Shown: positions 1 to 8,885, counted from the stretch's first letter. The stretch: 52,054 nt of DNA from Ignavibacteria bacterium RIFOXYC2_FULL_35_21 (GCA_001804705.1 MHAY01000060.1:1-52054); one strand, 5' to 3'. The notes: generated by a model not told the origin, from the sequence alone. A program made the numbers and translations.

Positions 1-120
1 TGAGAGCAAAGAGAGAACCAACAAGAGATTGTCAGTTTTAACGAACCGCCGTATGCCGAACGGCACGTACGGTGGTGTGAGAGGTCGGTAAGGGAAATAA
101 TCCCTTACCTCCTACTCGAT
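1..120 (+). ncRNA. Group II intron, 3' end (domains V and VI), cut by window edge
   Basis: The sequence at 46-75 folds into a domain V hairpin (CCGCCGTATGCCG, a short AA loop, CGGCACGTACGGTGG), and GTGTGAGAGG follows. The hairpin at 89-110 (GGTAAGGG...TCCCTTACC) fits domain VI. The segment ends in CCTACTCGAT, the usual 3' end of bacterial group II introns. Only the tail is in the window; any intron-encoded reverse transcriptase would lie upstream. The exon boundary is placed at 120 by this ending and not by comparison with an empty site. Confidence 0.8.
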
Positions 121-321
121 TAATAGCAAAATTCTTCATAACAATCTCATAATTATATTTAAATCATTTATGGCTATTAGCCAAACTCAAAATTACGTGG
201 GAATAGTGAGGTAGGCAAATTAGGAGGGAGATGATAAACATGTAAATACATGTTAATAAACAGGATGTAGTTGAGTAAATAATTTTTCTTCCTTACATTC
301 CCTCATAGCAATAATAATTTT

Positions 322-353
322 TTTGCCTCGTCAATAAATTAATTCTAATTTTG
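322..353 (+). promoter_or_regulatory. Bacteroidota-type promoter of the thioredoxin gene
   Basis: TTTG at 322-325 is followed after 20 bases by TAATTTTG at 346-353. This matches the -33 TTTG and -7 TAnnTTTG elements known for the primary sigma factor of Bacteroidota. It lies 32 bases before the ATG at 386. It is a sequence match only. Confidence 0.45.
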
Positions 354-385
354 TATTTTGAAATTATTATAGATTTGGAGTAAAA

Positions 386-760
386 ATGGAATATTTGACA
401 AAACAAACTTTTTTGGAAAAAGTGTTTGACTTTGAGAAGAAATCGGAATGGCAGTTCCAGGGTGATAAACCCTGTATTATAGATTTCTATGCCGATTGGT
501 GCGGTCCATGCAAGATGGTGGGACCTATTATGGAAGAACTTTCTAGGGAATACGACGGGAAAGTTAATATTTACAAAATTGATACAGACAAGGAGCAGGA
601 ACTTGCTACAGCTTTCGGAATACGGAGCATACCCTCGGTTCTTTTCTGCCCTATGAACGATAAGCCACAGATGTCTGTTGGTGCTTTGCCGAAGGAAGGG
701 TATATGCAAGCAATCGAGCAGGTGTTCGGGATTGCGAAGCCGATTGTTGTTGTTAATTGA
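386..760 (+). CDS. trxA: Thioredoxin
   Basis: This is a 124-residue cytoplasmic thioredoxin-fold protein that would reduce protein disulfides. The active site reads WCGPC at residues 38-42 with the two redox cysteines at 39 and 42, preceded by the usual DFYADW strand. The cis-proline is in SIPSVLF near residue 93. There is no signal peptide, so it is not a secreted resA/tlpA type. The ATG follows TTTGGAG. The length is slightly above the classic 105-110 residues because of an N-terminal extension of about 15 residues. It looks like a host gene. The family assignment is secure; the exact partner is not known. Confidence 0.9.
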   Translation: MEYLTKQTFLEKVFDFEKKSEWQFQGDKPCIIDFYADWCGPCKMVGPIMEELSREYDGKVNIYKIDTDKEQELATAFGIRSIPSVLFCPMNDKPQMSVGALPKEGYMQAIEQVFGIAKPIVVVN

Positions 761-761
761 T

Positions 762-806
762 TTTACCCTCACCCTTAATCCCTCTCCCAGTGGGCGAGGG
801 ACAATA
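762..806. repeat. Short dispersed intergenic repeat-like sequence
   Basis: CCCTCACCCTTAATCCCTCTCCCAGTGGG... is the kind of C-rich phrase that recurs between genes in environmental Bacteroidota-group genomes. Only one copy is in the window, so its repeat nature is inferred from memory of such genomes. Confidence 0.3.
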
Positions 807-820
807 AAATTTGGTATAAT

Positions 821-1057
821 ATGAATAAATACTTAAAAATTAGCTTATTCGCCGCTCTTGGTGCGGGATTGGGATTTGCCTATTATTATTTTGTGGGATG
901 CCGCAGTGGTTCCTGTCCGATTACGTCTAATTGGTATTTGACGACTTTATATGGTGCACTGATGGGATTGATTTTGGGATTTCCGGCGAGGAAGAAGGTT
1001 AAGGATGAAAAACTGTCAGGAGTAACTCCTGACAGGGATGCTGACAAAAATGAATAG
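821..1057 (+). CDS. Small membrane protein, DUF6132-like
   Basis: This 78-residue protein has two predicted membrane segments (about residues 6-25 and 42-56). Between them is the loop GCRSGSCPITSNW, characteristic of the DUF6132 family, which often sits beside thioredoxins or rhodanese-type sulfur proteins. Here it is 60 bases downstream of the thioredoxin gene, so a shared redox or sulfur-handling setting is plausible but not shown. The C-terminal tail is charged and probably cytoplasmic. The two loop cysteines are conserved in the family; their role is unknown to me. Confidence 0.7.
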   Translation: MNKYLKISLFAALGAGLGFAYYYFVGCRSGSCPITSNWYLTTLYGALMGLILGFPARKKVKDEKLSGVTPDRDADKNE

Positions 1058-1157
1058 TCACTACTTTTAAGTAATGGAGGAGTGAAGAATAGAAATATGG
1101 GATTTATCCTCTTAAATAAATAAGTGGCTAAAGCCATTGTTTGATGTTGTAAATCTT

Positions 1158-1225
1158 CCCCTATTTAAAAATAGGGGCTATTCATTAGGAAATCCCCTTG
1201 ATCCCCCTTTCAAAAAGAGGGAAAG
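1158..1225. repeat. Intergenic palindrome and host repeat-like sequence
   Basis: CCCCTATTT AA AAATAGGGG at 1158-1177 is a perfect hairpin, followed by a phrase of the type AAATCCCCTTGATCCCCC. It may work as a terminator for the upstream pair or be part of a small dispersed repeat. Nothing else is seen between the two flanking genes. Confidence 0.35.
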
Positions 1226-1295
1226 AATTTATAGAATTATTCAATGTGGGTGCTTTTTTTTATTTTGCAAGATTATTTTTCACATTATGGAATAA

Positions 1296-2765
1296 ATGAA
1301 GAGCAGAATAAAGAGTCTTGCCTCTGATACACTAATTTACGGCGTGTCAACCATCGTTGGACGCTTTCTTACATTTCTTTTGACACCGATATATTCAAAC
1401 TACCTGAACGGTGCTGAGTACGGCGATGCAATTTATATTTTTTCATTTGTCGCATTCATAAATATCATCTATTCCTTTGGGATGGATACTGCATTCATGC
1501 GTTTCTATGATAAGGATGACAAGGAATATTCCAAAAAAGTTTTTACGATGGCATACCTTACTATTGCAGTAATCAGCGGAGTTGTTTCTATCATTGTAAT
1601 TATTTTTGCAGATGCAATTGCTCCCACACTGACGGATTTAAAAACAGGGCCTGAAATTATAAGAATTGCCGCATTGATACCATTCCTGGATGCAGTTATG
1701 TTTGTACCTTATGCTTTCCTGAGAATGACGAGAAGGCCTTACAGGTTTGCACTGACAAAGCTTGGATTGATATTTATTGCAGTTGCAAGCAATGCCGTCT
1801 TCGTTGTAATTCTTCGCTGGCAAGCTCTTGGAATATTTTATTCACAGCTAATGGCAAATATAGTAGGAGCATTAATTTTTATTCCGATGATTTCATCGCA
1901 CTTTAACTGGAAACTTGATTGGAAATTAATGAAGCAGATGCTCAGGTATGGCATTCCGACAATTCCGGCAACACTTTCATCTTTGATTTTGCAAATTGCC
2001 GACAGACCGATATTGAAAATTTTATCATCATCAGAATCTGTTGCGATGTACACAATTAATCACCGCTTAGGACTTCCGATTATGCTGTTTGTCTCTGTTT
2101 TTGAATATGCGTGGAAGCCGTTTTATCTGAGCCATCATGAAGATGCAGATGCAAAGCAGTTGTTTTCGAGAATATTCACATATTTCACACTTACCTGTGC
2201 GGCTATATTTCTGATAACGGGATTTTTCATTGAATTCATTGTGAGGATGCCTTTTATCGGGGGAAAATTCATCAATCCTGCATATTGGAGCGGTATCGGG
2301 ATTATACCTGTTATACTCGGTGGATACTTCCTGAATGGCATGTATAATAATTTTGCGGCAGGATTTCATATAGTAAAAAAAACCGATTATCTGCCGCTGT
2401 CAATCGGTGCGGCGGCACTAACAAATATTGCATTGAACTTTATACTTGTACCTATATTCGATTACTGGGGAGCGGCTTATGCGATGCTGGGAGCTTATGC
2501 TGTGGCGGCAGTTATTCTATATACTTTTTTAAGAAAAGTCTATCCAATGAAGTATGAATTCAGCAAGGTAATAACAATTATAGGTGTTATGCTCGTTCTG
2601 TACTTTACAACAACATGGATAACCAATTATTTTACAATTTGGTTGTCCTTTGCGATAAGAATATTTTCGATGGCATTGTTTGTTGTGATTCTCAGGCTAT
2701 TCGGATTCTTCACTAATGAAGAAATGAGGAAGATTGTAACGCTATTTAGAAAGGAAAAGAAATAA
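1296..2765 (+). CDS. Polysaccharide flippase (Wzx/MATE-like)
   Basis: This is a 489-residue integral membrane protein with about 12-14 hydrophobic segments spread over its whole length. It begins with SLASDTLIYGVSTIVGRFL, typical of the oligosaccharide flippase / polysaccharide biosynthesis family of the MOP superfamily. Such proteins move lipid-linked oligosaccharides across the inner membrane for surface polysaccharide assembly. The length is normal. No glycosyltransferases are next to it in this window, so the substrate cannot be named. The ATG at 1296 has no strong ribosome binding site, but the N-terminus is right for the family. Confidence 0.8.
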   Translation: MKSRIKSLASDTLIYGVSTIVGRFLTFLLTPIYSNYLNGAEYGDAIYIFSFVAFINIIYSFGMDTAFMRFYDKDDKEYSKKVFTMAYLTIAVISGVVSIIVIIFADAIAPTLTDLKTGPEIIRIAALIPFLDAVMFVPYAFLRMTRRPYRFALTKLGLIFIAVASNAVFVVILRWQALGIFYSQLMANIVGALIFIPMISSHFNWKLDWKLMKQMLRYGIPTIPATLSSLILQIADRPILKILSSSESVAMYTINHRLGLPIMLFVSVFEYAWKPFYLSHHEDADAKQLFSRIFTYFTLTCAAIFLITGFFIEFIVRMPFIGGKFINPAYWSGIGIIPVILGGYFLNGMYNNFAAGFHIVKKTDYLPLSIGAAALTNIALNFILVPIFDYWGAAYAMLGAYAVAAVILYTFLRKVYPMKYEFSKVITIIGVMLVLYFTTTWITNYFTIWLSFAIRIFSMALFVVILRLFGFFTNEEMRKIVTLFRKEKK

Positions 2766-2930
2766 AATTGAATCCAAAAATAAAATTTTGATGTTAATTA
2801 TTAATTAGTTAGTTTTGTAATTGAAATAAAATCTTGAGCTTACCAAATAGATTCAGTTATTGTTTGGAACTTCAGTTTTAAAAGCATCACGAATGTTATT
2901 TGTATTTTCAGATTTTGAGTTTTAATTTTT

Positions 2931-2946
2931 CAGGCATAAGCCTGAG
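2931..2946 (+). promoter_or_regulatory. Hairpin in the leader of the RRM gene
   Basis: TCAGGC-ATAA-GCCTGA is a six-base-pair hairpin 28 bases before the RRM protein start. It could be a site of mRNA structure or autoregulation, but there is no direct evidence. Confidence 0.25.
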
Positions 2947-2974
2947 TTTTGTTTATATTTTTATTGGAGTTTTT

Positions 2975-3265
2975 ATGAATATCTATGTAGGAAACCTTCC
3001 GTTCAGCGTAACTGACGATGATTTAAAAGAAATTTTTGCCGAACACGGAGAGGTTCAAAAGGCAAAAGTTATCATGGACCGCGAATCGGGTAGGTCTCGT
3101 GGATTTGGTTTTGTCGAGATGAGTGACAATGCAGCAAGAAAAGCAATCAGCACACTTAACGAAACCGAGTACGAGGGTAAGCAGCTTTCCGTGAACGAAG
3201 CCAGAGAAAGAACAAGCGGCGGCGGCAACGGAGGCGGATATGGCAATAGGAGACGTTCCTATTAA
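2975..3265 (+). CDS. RNA-binding protein with one RRM domain
   Basis: This 96-residue protein is a single RNA recognition motif plus a short glycine/arginine tail. RNP2 is IYVGNL (residues 3-8) and RNP1 is RGFGFVEM (42-49), both intact. The tail (about residues 82-96) is GGGNGGGYGNRRRS-like, as in bacterial glycine-rich RRM proteins linked to cold response and RNA metabolism. The start at 2975 is chosen because it begins directly at the RRM and follows TTGGAG; an in-frame extension upstream encodes a hydrophobic stretch that does not belong to the family. A strong terminator follows at 3341. Confidence 0.9.
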   Translation: MNIYVGNLPFSVTDDDLKEIFAEHGEVQKAKVIMDRESGRSRGFGFVEMSDNAARKAISTLNETEYEGKQLSVNEARERTSGGGNGGGYGNRRRSY

Positions 3266-3340
3266 TTCGAGATTGATTATTTAATTTGCAAATAAAATTT
3301 CTGGCGACAGAATTATTGAGAGTAAATATTCATCGTATAG

Positions 3341-3368
3341 AGGAGGCTTAATAGCCTCCTTTTTTTTC
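3341..3368 (+). terminator. Rho-independent terminator of the RRM gene
   Basis: AGGAGGCT-TAAT-AGCCTCCT is a perfect eight-pair stem at 3341-3360, followed directly by eight T. Confidence 0.85.
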
Positions 3369-3407
3369 CCATTTGGCTTTTATACACACAAATTTATACC
3401 GCAATGA

Positions 3408-3490
3408 ATGTCACATCGAGCATTGTCGAAATGTGAAAATTAAAAATAACAATCAGTCTTCGACTAAACTCAGACTGACGTTTATGACAA
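3408..3490. repeat. Dispersed intergenic repeat-like sequence
   Basis: This segment (GTCACATCGAGCATTGTCGAAATG... CTTCGACTAAACTCAGACTGACG) resembles the short TTCGAC-containing repeats often found between genes in this bacterial group. A related kind of sequence is at 5749-5826. The two are not identical, so the link is tentative. Confidence 0.3.
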
Positions 3491-3567
3491 TTCTTAAGAA
3501 TATAATATTATAGAATCATTAAAATTCATTTTCAAATGAGAAGAATAAATAGTAATTTGGAAAAACT

Positions 3568-3641
3568 GCACCCGTAGCTCAATTGGACAGAGCATCTGAC
3601 TTCGGATCAGAGGGTTGGGGGTTCGAGTCCCTCCGGGTGTA
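3568..3641 (+). tRNA. tRNA-Arg (anticodon TCG)
   Basis: All arms pair. The acceptor stem is GCACCCG/CGGGTGT with discriminator A, the D arm is GCTC/GAGC, the anticodon stem is TCTGA/TCAGA with loop CTTCGGA, and the T arm is GGGGG/CCCTC around TTCGAGT. The loop gives anticodon TCG, which reads CGA (arginine). CCA is not encoded. The integrase lies 66 bases downstream and reads toward the tRNA, a common arrangement when a tRNA 3' end serves as attachment site. Confidence 0.95.
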
Positions 3642-3652
3642 CTGATTAAATT

Positions 3653-3688
3653 AAAAAGACTTACTACGATTATGTGTAAGTCTTTTTT
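3653..3688 (+). terminator. Terminator of tRNA-Arg
   Basis: AAAAAGACTTAC (3653-3664) pairs perfectly over 12 bases with GTAAGTCTTTTT (3676-3687), and T follows. On the other strand it can also stop integrase transcripts. Confidence 0.8.
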
Positions 3689-3692
3689 ATTT

Positions 3693-3715
3693 TTGGCTAC
3701 GATTTGGCTACGAAT
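3693..3715 (+). repeat. Left copy of 23-bp direct repeat (putative att or integrase arm site)
   Basis: The sequence is TTGGCTACGA twice with one T between the copies, then AT. It recurs exactly and in the same orientation at 49807-49829. The stop codon of the integrase (3708-3710) lies inside it. The internal tandem repeat suggests binding sites for a recombinase or excisionase; the exchange point itself may be in the tRNA gene. That this marks the left end of the island is inference. Confidence 0.6.
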
Positions 3716-4661
3716 TAATGAGCAATTGAAGGTAATTCTGTGTAGTCTGAATATTATTATGACCTAATTTGCTCATTATTTCAAAGAGCGGTGTGTTATT
3801 TTGTGATAGGATTGAGGCAAATCTGTGCCTTAAATTATGCCAATTCCATTTACCTTTGGTTTTTTTTGACAAAAATTTCGGTGCTTCGCACCAGCTATCA
3901 AAAACTCTCTCATCAATACAATCCCGTATTGGCAATTTAGAAGTATCGTAATTGGCTCTACGTGGCGTCAGATTGCTTGCTTTGCTCTTCCTGGTATAAA
4001 GTATCACATAACCATCAAAGACGTCTCTATGCCTCAAATTTAAGGCTTCAGAGATACGGCAACCGGTGTCCCTTACAAACTCCAAAAGCTCCTTCTGAAA
4101 TTCATTACATTGCCTTAAAACATTATCAATTTCCTCATCTGTAGGAATATACTTCACTTTCTTTGTTATCGGAAACATTGATATTCCAAGACAGGGATTT
4201 CTAATTTCCAATTCCAAATAATTTATTCCGTAATTGAATAATGCTTTATAGGCACGGATCATCGCATTGATGACATAATTATCGTTCTTTTGCGAATGCT
4301 GTTTTTTTGATTGGTCTATGAGGAATTTTTGTAAATCTGATTTAGTAATCTCCTTAACTGAAAGATTGCCGAAATTATTATACAACTTTTTCAAGTAATA
4401 TCGGCTTTCCCGGTAGTATTTAGATGACTTGGCTGCTTTAACGTAATCAAGCCTTAAATTAATCAAGTCCTGCAGTTCCATTTCGCTGTTTGAATTAATA
4501 TTTCTTGACCGCTCTTCAACTTCATTGTATCTGTATCGTTCAGCTTTTGAAGCCTCTTGTTTAGTGTGGTAAATTGCCTTTGAAAAATAAGTTTTACCCA
4601 AATAAGAGAACTTGTAATACCATCTTATACCCTTGCTTAGTTTCCTTTTGTATTGTGGCAT
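3708..4661 (-). CDS. int: Tyrosine recombinase (phage/ICE-type integrase)
   Basis: This 317-residue protein is a site-specific recombinase. The N-terminal part (about 1-60) is an arm-binding-like beta domain, residues 60-160 form the core-binding SAM-like domain, and the catalytic domain follows. Catalytic residues are visible: R202 in DTGCRISEALNL, H275-L-R278-H279 in HNLRHR, H301 in LGHNN, and the tyrosine nucleophile Y310 in QTTQNY. The start at 4661 is chosen because GGAGGG precedes it; an upstream in-frame start lacks support. Its ATG overlaps the stop of a small upstream gene (TAATG), so the two are probably co-translated. It lies beside tRNA-Arg, which suggests integration there. Confidence 0.9.
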   Translation of the reverse strand: MPQYKRKLSKGIRWYYKFSYLGKTYFSKAIYHTKQEASKAERYRYNEVEERSRNINSNSEMELQDLINLRLDYVKAAKSSKYYRESRYYLKKLYNNFGNLSVKEITKSDLQKFLIDQSKKQHSQKNDNYVINAMIRAYKALFNYGINYLELEIRNPCLGISMFPITKKVKYIPTDEEIDNVLRQCNEFQKELLEFVRDTGCRISEALNLRHRDVFDGYVILYTRKSKASNLTPRRANYDTSKLPIRDCIDERVFDSWCEAPKFLSKKTKGKWNWHNLRHRFASILSQNNTPLFEIMSKLGHNNIQTTQNYLQLLINS

Positions 4662-4834
4662 TATACCCTCCTCATTAATAAAGACTTTGCCAAAATTAAG
4701 AACTTGCCAAACTTCCAAATTTCCTCAATCCTTGGTGTTTTGAGACGATAGGATTTGCTATAAGCAAAAAGGAACTTCGTTGTGTGTCCAATATATGATG
4801 ATTTCTGGTCTTTAATGATGTAATTAAATAGCAT
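4661..4834 (-). CDS. Small hypothetical protein coupled to the integrase
   Basis: This is a 57-residue ORF starting at an ATG preceded by AAGGAG. Its stop overlaps the integrase start as TAATG. The protein is basic, with YIIKDQKSSYIGHTTKF near the start, and has no family I recognise. The ribosome binding site and the overlap argue for real translation, possibly as a control on integrase expression. It could instead be only a leader peptide. Confidence 0.5.
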   Translation of the reverse strand: MLFNYIIKDQKSSYIGHTTKFLFAYSKSYRLKTPRIEEIWKFGKFLILAKSLLMRRV

Positions 4835-4915
4835 GTATTCTCCTTGCATTTATTAAAAATAATAATTAATTTACATTGTTATTTATGGTATTTTGTCTTT
4901 GAAATGGAGGTGGTT

Positions 4916-4952
4916 CTGAGATTTGTAAAGAAAATTATTTCACAAATTTCAG
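4916..4952. promoter_or_regulatory. Inverted repeat between integrase and excisionase genes
   Basis: CTGAGATTTGT (4916-4926) and ACAAATTTCAG (4942-4952) are inverted copies with one mismatch. They lie in the 160-base gap between the divergent integrase and excisionase-like genes, a likely operator for the switch between them. The binding protein is not known; the neighbouring helix-turn-helix protein is the obvious candidate. Confidence 0.4.
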
Positions 4953-4993
4953 GATAATGGGATGTCAGGAGTTTCTTGAGCGAAGGAGTTCTT

Positions 4994-5233
4994 ATGAACG
5001 ACATGCCATTACTTCTCAAACCCAAAGAACTATGCTCAATCTACGGAGCGTCTGTTAAAACGATATATGCAATGCTGTATCGCCGGCAGATACCCGGAGC
5101 CTTCCAAATAGGCAGGTGCTGGTATATTAACAAACAAGTTCTTTTGGCGGATTTAGAGAAAAAATCAGCCTTAAACCAAAGATCTGTTGGTAAATCCTTT
5201 GATTCAATTTCGGATCGACACGGGATTGCCTAA
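4994..5233 (+). CDS. Excisionase-like helix-turn-helix protein
   Basis: This 79-residue DNA-binding protein has the MerR/excisionase winged-helix pattern. LLLKPKELCSIYGASVKTIY (from residue 5) forms the helix-turn-helix, and a wing strand IPGAFQIGRCWYINKQ then leads into a final helix. Such proteins bend DNA for excision or act as transcription factors of mobile elements. The start at 4994 follows AAGGAG; an upstream TTG is less likely. It is divergent from the integrase, as expected for a directionality factor. The tail after residue 55 is not conserved. Confidence 0.75.
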   Translation: MNDMPLLLKPKELCSIYGASVKTIYAMLYRRQIPGAFQIGRCWYINKQVLLADLEKKSALNQRSVGKSFDSISDRHGIA

Positions 5234-5930
5234 AAGCCTCAGCCTATCTCGATTATTGGGATGGGCTGTTTAATTGTCAAAGAGCATTTAATTTTTATGA
5301 TTAATCTCTTTTCTGTTTGTGCTTATAAAATTCTCAAACTCTATAAATTCTACATTAGGTATAGAAAAATTAAAAGGACTTTATTCCTCTAGTGAATGGG
5401 TTGTATTTATAATAATTATCCATATATCATCATATCATCACAAAATATTTTCTCAATAATATTAAATGAATAAAAAATTTGGAATAGAATTATTTACACG
5501 ATTTTATACTAATTGATACGATTTTCAACTTTAGGGTAGTTTTCTTCACTTTTTTTTAAAATGTTTTTCTATTATAGTACTTTACACAATAATTATAAAT
5601 AATGACAATGTATAAGGAGGTAAGAGAGGTATTGTTTGTTGACGATGTAAAAACTTTGGAATGGTTGATTGATTCTATCCATAGTTGATAACTTTGAAAT
5701 TTTTTTTCATTGTTAAAAAGGTATTACTAATTTAATATACTTTTTTTATCATTCTGAGCACAGCGAAGAATCTAATATGGGTACTGGTGCGACTATCAAG
5801 AGATTCTTCACTGCATTCATAATGACATCTATACCAAATTAGCAATATCGTTAAAAAAATATTTGCATAATTCAGAATAATTTTTAAAAGAATTTCGTAA
5901 GTTTGATTTTGAAATCTTAAGGAGGTTGAA
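5234..5930. other. Intergenic region before the GH17-like gene
   Basis: About 700 AT-rich bases hold no convincing gene. A 28-codon reading frame at 5602-5688 (TLEWLIDSIHS at its end) could be a gene remnant. At 5749-5826 a palindrome (GAAGAATCT...AGATTCTTC with outer TCATTCTGA/CATAATGA) resembles a dispersed host repeat. TAAGTTTG at 5898-5905 fits a Bacteroidota -7 element, but I find no -33 element at the right distance. Confidence 0.5.
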
Positions 5931-8885
5931 ATGAGATATGTTTTATTCTTTTTAATTTTAGTATTGCTACCTTTTTCCTTATTTTCTCAGTTTGTACTTG
6001 AAACTATCTCAATTTCTCCTGATACTTTGAAAATCGAGAAAGGAAAAGCAAGCATATTAGGACATTCAATAGTTATTGGAGTAGATTCGACTAATCCAAA
6101 TAATTGGGATGGTGGTGTTGCTTCAACAAATTTGAATTTAAGTAATTATTCTGGTTCAAGTTATTATGCATTGATAACAATAAGTTGGAATAAGAGATTT
6201 GAAGGTTTAGTATCAAAGAATATTGATTCAATAATCAGAATTAATGTTGATGATATCCCTGTTTGGTCAATACGAAGTAATTTTAAAGATACAAGTAAAT
6301 CAGGAAATTACTTTGCCGTCTTGGATACACAAATTGTATCTTCGTTTAAAATTACTCAACCTCAAAGCCAATTAAAAATCTTAGTTCCTCAAAATTGTTC
6401 ATTTAGTATTTCTTCAATAAAAATTGAAATATTTACTTTAGATGAAAGAATAAGAGGGTTGTGTTATAGCCCTTTCAGAAATGGACAAGATCCCAATTAT
6501 AAGAAATATCCTTCTCAAGAACAGATTCGTGTAGATATTAAGAATTACATTCAGCATAAATGTAATATTTTCAGAACCTTTAGCAGTACTGATTCAATAT
6601 ACTATATCGTACCTATTGCAAACGAATTCAACATATCTGTATGCCCTGGTGCCTATTTAGCAGGTTATCAAAGTTATGAGGAGAAACAAAAAGAAATTGA
6701 TAGTCTTATATCCCTAGCTAATAATAATAGCAATGTCAAATTTGTTTCAGTTGGGAATGAAACAAACCTTACTAATATCCCTATTGATACCTTAAAATTA
6801 TATATTTCTAAAGTTAGAAGTAAAGTTAAAGTTCCGGTAACATCTAATCAACTTTATAGTTACTGGCTCGATTACCCTGATTTAGTTGATTCTGTGGATT
6901 TCATTACTGCTCATTTTTATCCTTCTTGGGAAGGAGTGGATATTAAATATGCACTAGAGTCAATACAATTTCATTATAATAATTTATTAAAGAAATATCC
7001 TGGTAAGAGAATAGTCATTGGTGAGACTGGTTGGTCTTCAAGTGGCAATAACTTAGGTAATGCGGTTTTAAGTTTAGAAAATGCGAGAAAATTTTTAAAA
7101 GATTTTTTGAGATGGACTTGTGAAAATAATATAGATTTTTATTACTTTGAAGCTTTTGACGAACCGTGGAAAGCTTATCACGAAGAAGGGCTAACAGGGG
7201 CACATTGGGGACTTTTGGATTCTGGTAGAATAGGCAAGTATCCTGAACAGACGGTTTTATTTTGCCCATCCCCAGAACCACAACCACCAAATGATGTAAA
7301 AATTATTAATGTAAAAGATAATATTACGACTAATATTAAAAAGCTACCATTAATAATCGAGTTCAGTGGAAATTTTAGGGATACTTTATCAACTTATCAG
7401 TTGGGGTTTAATTTTGAAAACTTAGTTGAAATAATCCTAAACGGTAAAAGAGAGAGAGTCTATTGCGATGCTTTATTATCACCACGTGTGAATTCACTAA
7501 TAGTCGTATGTTCCTTAAACAATGAAAAAGATAGCTCATTAGTAAATATTTATTATAACTCTTTATACACTTTTAATAATCGAAAGCTAGCCTATATAAC
7601 AACAGGTAATTCAATTTTAGTTTCAGATGTTGAAATACAAACAGCATTAGGTAGAATTTACCTCCCATTTGATGATAGTGCAGTAGTAAGAGAAATTTAT
7701 AATTTAAATGAAAATTACATTATCGTTGTAGGTACTCAAGGTATATCAATATTAAATTCATTGACAAGTAAATTGATTAATAGTATTAAAATTAGTACGA
7801 GTATCTACGCTGCAATTGATGTAAATAATTATTTAATTTATTTTTTATCTATTGATTCATCAAATGAAGTTGTAGGTATTGAATTGGATCTTATTTCTGA
7901 TAACATCAATATTTTTCGCTTGGATCCTTTAAGAATCAATGCTTTTGATATTAATTGGCAACGTTGCAGAATAGCTATAAAGGACTCATTATTATTAATT
8001 GGCTATGCAGGCGGCCCATTAGCAGCATTATTCAACAGGAAAACATTTACTTTCATAAAGGAATTTGATGTTGGTATAGATGGTTTCTTAGATTACCTTG
8101 TTTTTTCACCCACTCGAAATCAATTTGTTGCATCTAATGCCAGTTGGGGTACTGGAGATTTAATATTTTGGGATTATGAAATTGATATAGATACTACAAA
8201 AAGGATAAAATGCAATTTTGCTAGGGATTTAGCTTATTCAAAACAAGGCGATACTTTATTCGTAATTGGTTCGGGAGGTTTTTTAGGTATGGGTGGGTGT
8301 ATTGAGGCTTTATCTCCCACTGATATTTTAAAAAATCCCTTTTGGGAGAATACAGGTTTATTCACAGGTGATTTTGATTTTAAAGATAATAAAGTATATT
8401 GTGTAACAGCAAAACGTCACGATTTTGGTAATGATAGTATTAGATTTGGACTTGGTTTAGCAAATTACTCATGTAGCACAGGAGATAAATTAACGGAATT
8501 TCCTATAGGTTATGACAATGTTCAATTTTTGAAATTTAGTTGGAAAGAATGTGCCGTTACTGACTTAATTATAATATCGACAGGGGAAACTGTTATTGTA
8601 CCCGAGGCTTTTAATAAGACTATGAAAAATAAACAGAATTTTATTATTTACCCAATCCCTGCTAATGACAAGGTTAATATAAATTTTGAAACGAATAACT
8701 CTTACAATATTATGTTTCAAATATTTAACAACTTTGGAATCTTAATTTTTGAAAATAATTCTAATGATTATTCTATTGAAAAGTCAATCCATATTGATAC
8801 CAAAAATTTTCCATCTGGAGTTTATTATTGCATTTTCAAATCAGGCGATATTTTAGAAACTCAAAAATTCATTATAATTCATTAA
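5931..8885 (+). CDS. Secreted GH17-like glycoside hydrolase with T9SS sorting domain
   Basis: The 984-residue protein starts with a signal peptide (about residues 1-19, ending LFSQ) and ends with a T9SS type A sorting domain (about 900-984, from IIYPIPANDKVNI to QKFIII), so it should be exported and surface-attached or released. Residues about 175-450 resemble a GH17 (beta-1,3-glucanase type) barrel: VGNE (274-277) fits the acid/base motif, GETGW (364-368) fits the nucleophile motif, and a YFEAFDEPWK...HWGL segment follows. Residues about 470-890 look like a beta-rich, propeller-like region. A perfect AAGGAGG ribosome site precedes the ATG. The sugar substrate is inferred from the family only. 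It lies 700 bases from the excisionase-like gene and is probably element cargo. Confidence 0.75.
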   Translation: MRYVLFFLILVLLPFSLFSQFVLETISISPDTLKIEKGKASILGHSIVIGVDSTNPNNWDGGVASTNLNLSNYSGSSYYALITISWNKRFEGLVSKNIDSIIRINVDDIPVWSIRSNFKDTSKSGNYFAVLDTQIVSSFKITQPQSQLKILVPQNCSFSISSIKIEIFTLDERIRGLCYSPFRNGQDPNYKKYPSQEQIRVDIKNYIQHKCNIFRTFSSTDSIYYIVPIANEFNISVCPGAYLAGYQSYEEKQKEIDSLISLANNNSNVKFVSVGNETNLTNIPIDTLKLYISKVRSKVKVPVTSNQLYSYWLDYPDLVDSVDFITAHFYPSWEGVDIKYALESIQFHYNNLLKKYPGKRIVIGETGWSSSGNNLGNAVLSLENARKFLKDFLRWTCENNIDFYYFEAFDEPWKAYHEEGLTGAHWGLLDSGRIGKYPEQTVLFCPSPEPQPPNDVKIINVKDNITTNIKKLPLIIEFSGNFRDTLSTYQLGFNFENLVEIILNGKRERVYCDALLSPRVNSLIVVCSLNNEKDSSLVNIYYNSLYTFNNRKLAYITTGNSILVSDVEIQTALGRIYLPFDDSAVVREIYNLNENYIIVVGTQGISILNSLTSKLINSIKISTSIYAAIDVNNYLIYFLSIDSSNEVVGIELDLISDNINIFRLDPLRINAFDINWQRCRIAIKDSLLLIGYAGGPLAALFNRKTFTFIKEFDVGIDGFLDYLVFSPTRNQFVASNASWGTGDLIFWDYEIDIDTTKRIKCNFARDLAYSKQGDTLFVIGSGGFLGMGGCIEALSPTDILKNPFWENTGLFTGDFDFKDNKVYCVTAKRHDFGNDSIRFGLGLANYSCSTGDKLTEFPIGYDNVQFLKFSWKECAVTDLIIISTGETVIVPEAFNKTMKNKQNFIIYPIPANDKVNINFETNNSYNIMFQIFNNFGILIFENNSNDYSIEKSIHIDTKNFPSGVYYCIFKSGDILETQKFIIIH

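Noticed and set aside
293-772. Long reverse-strand frame over the thioredoxin gene
   Set aside because: It overlaps a certain gene on the other strand and shows no domain.
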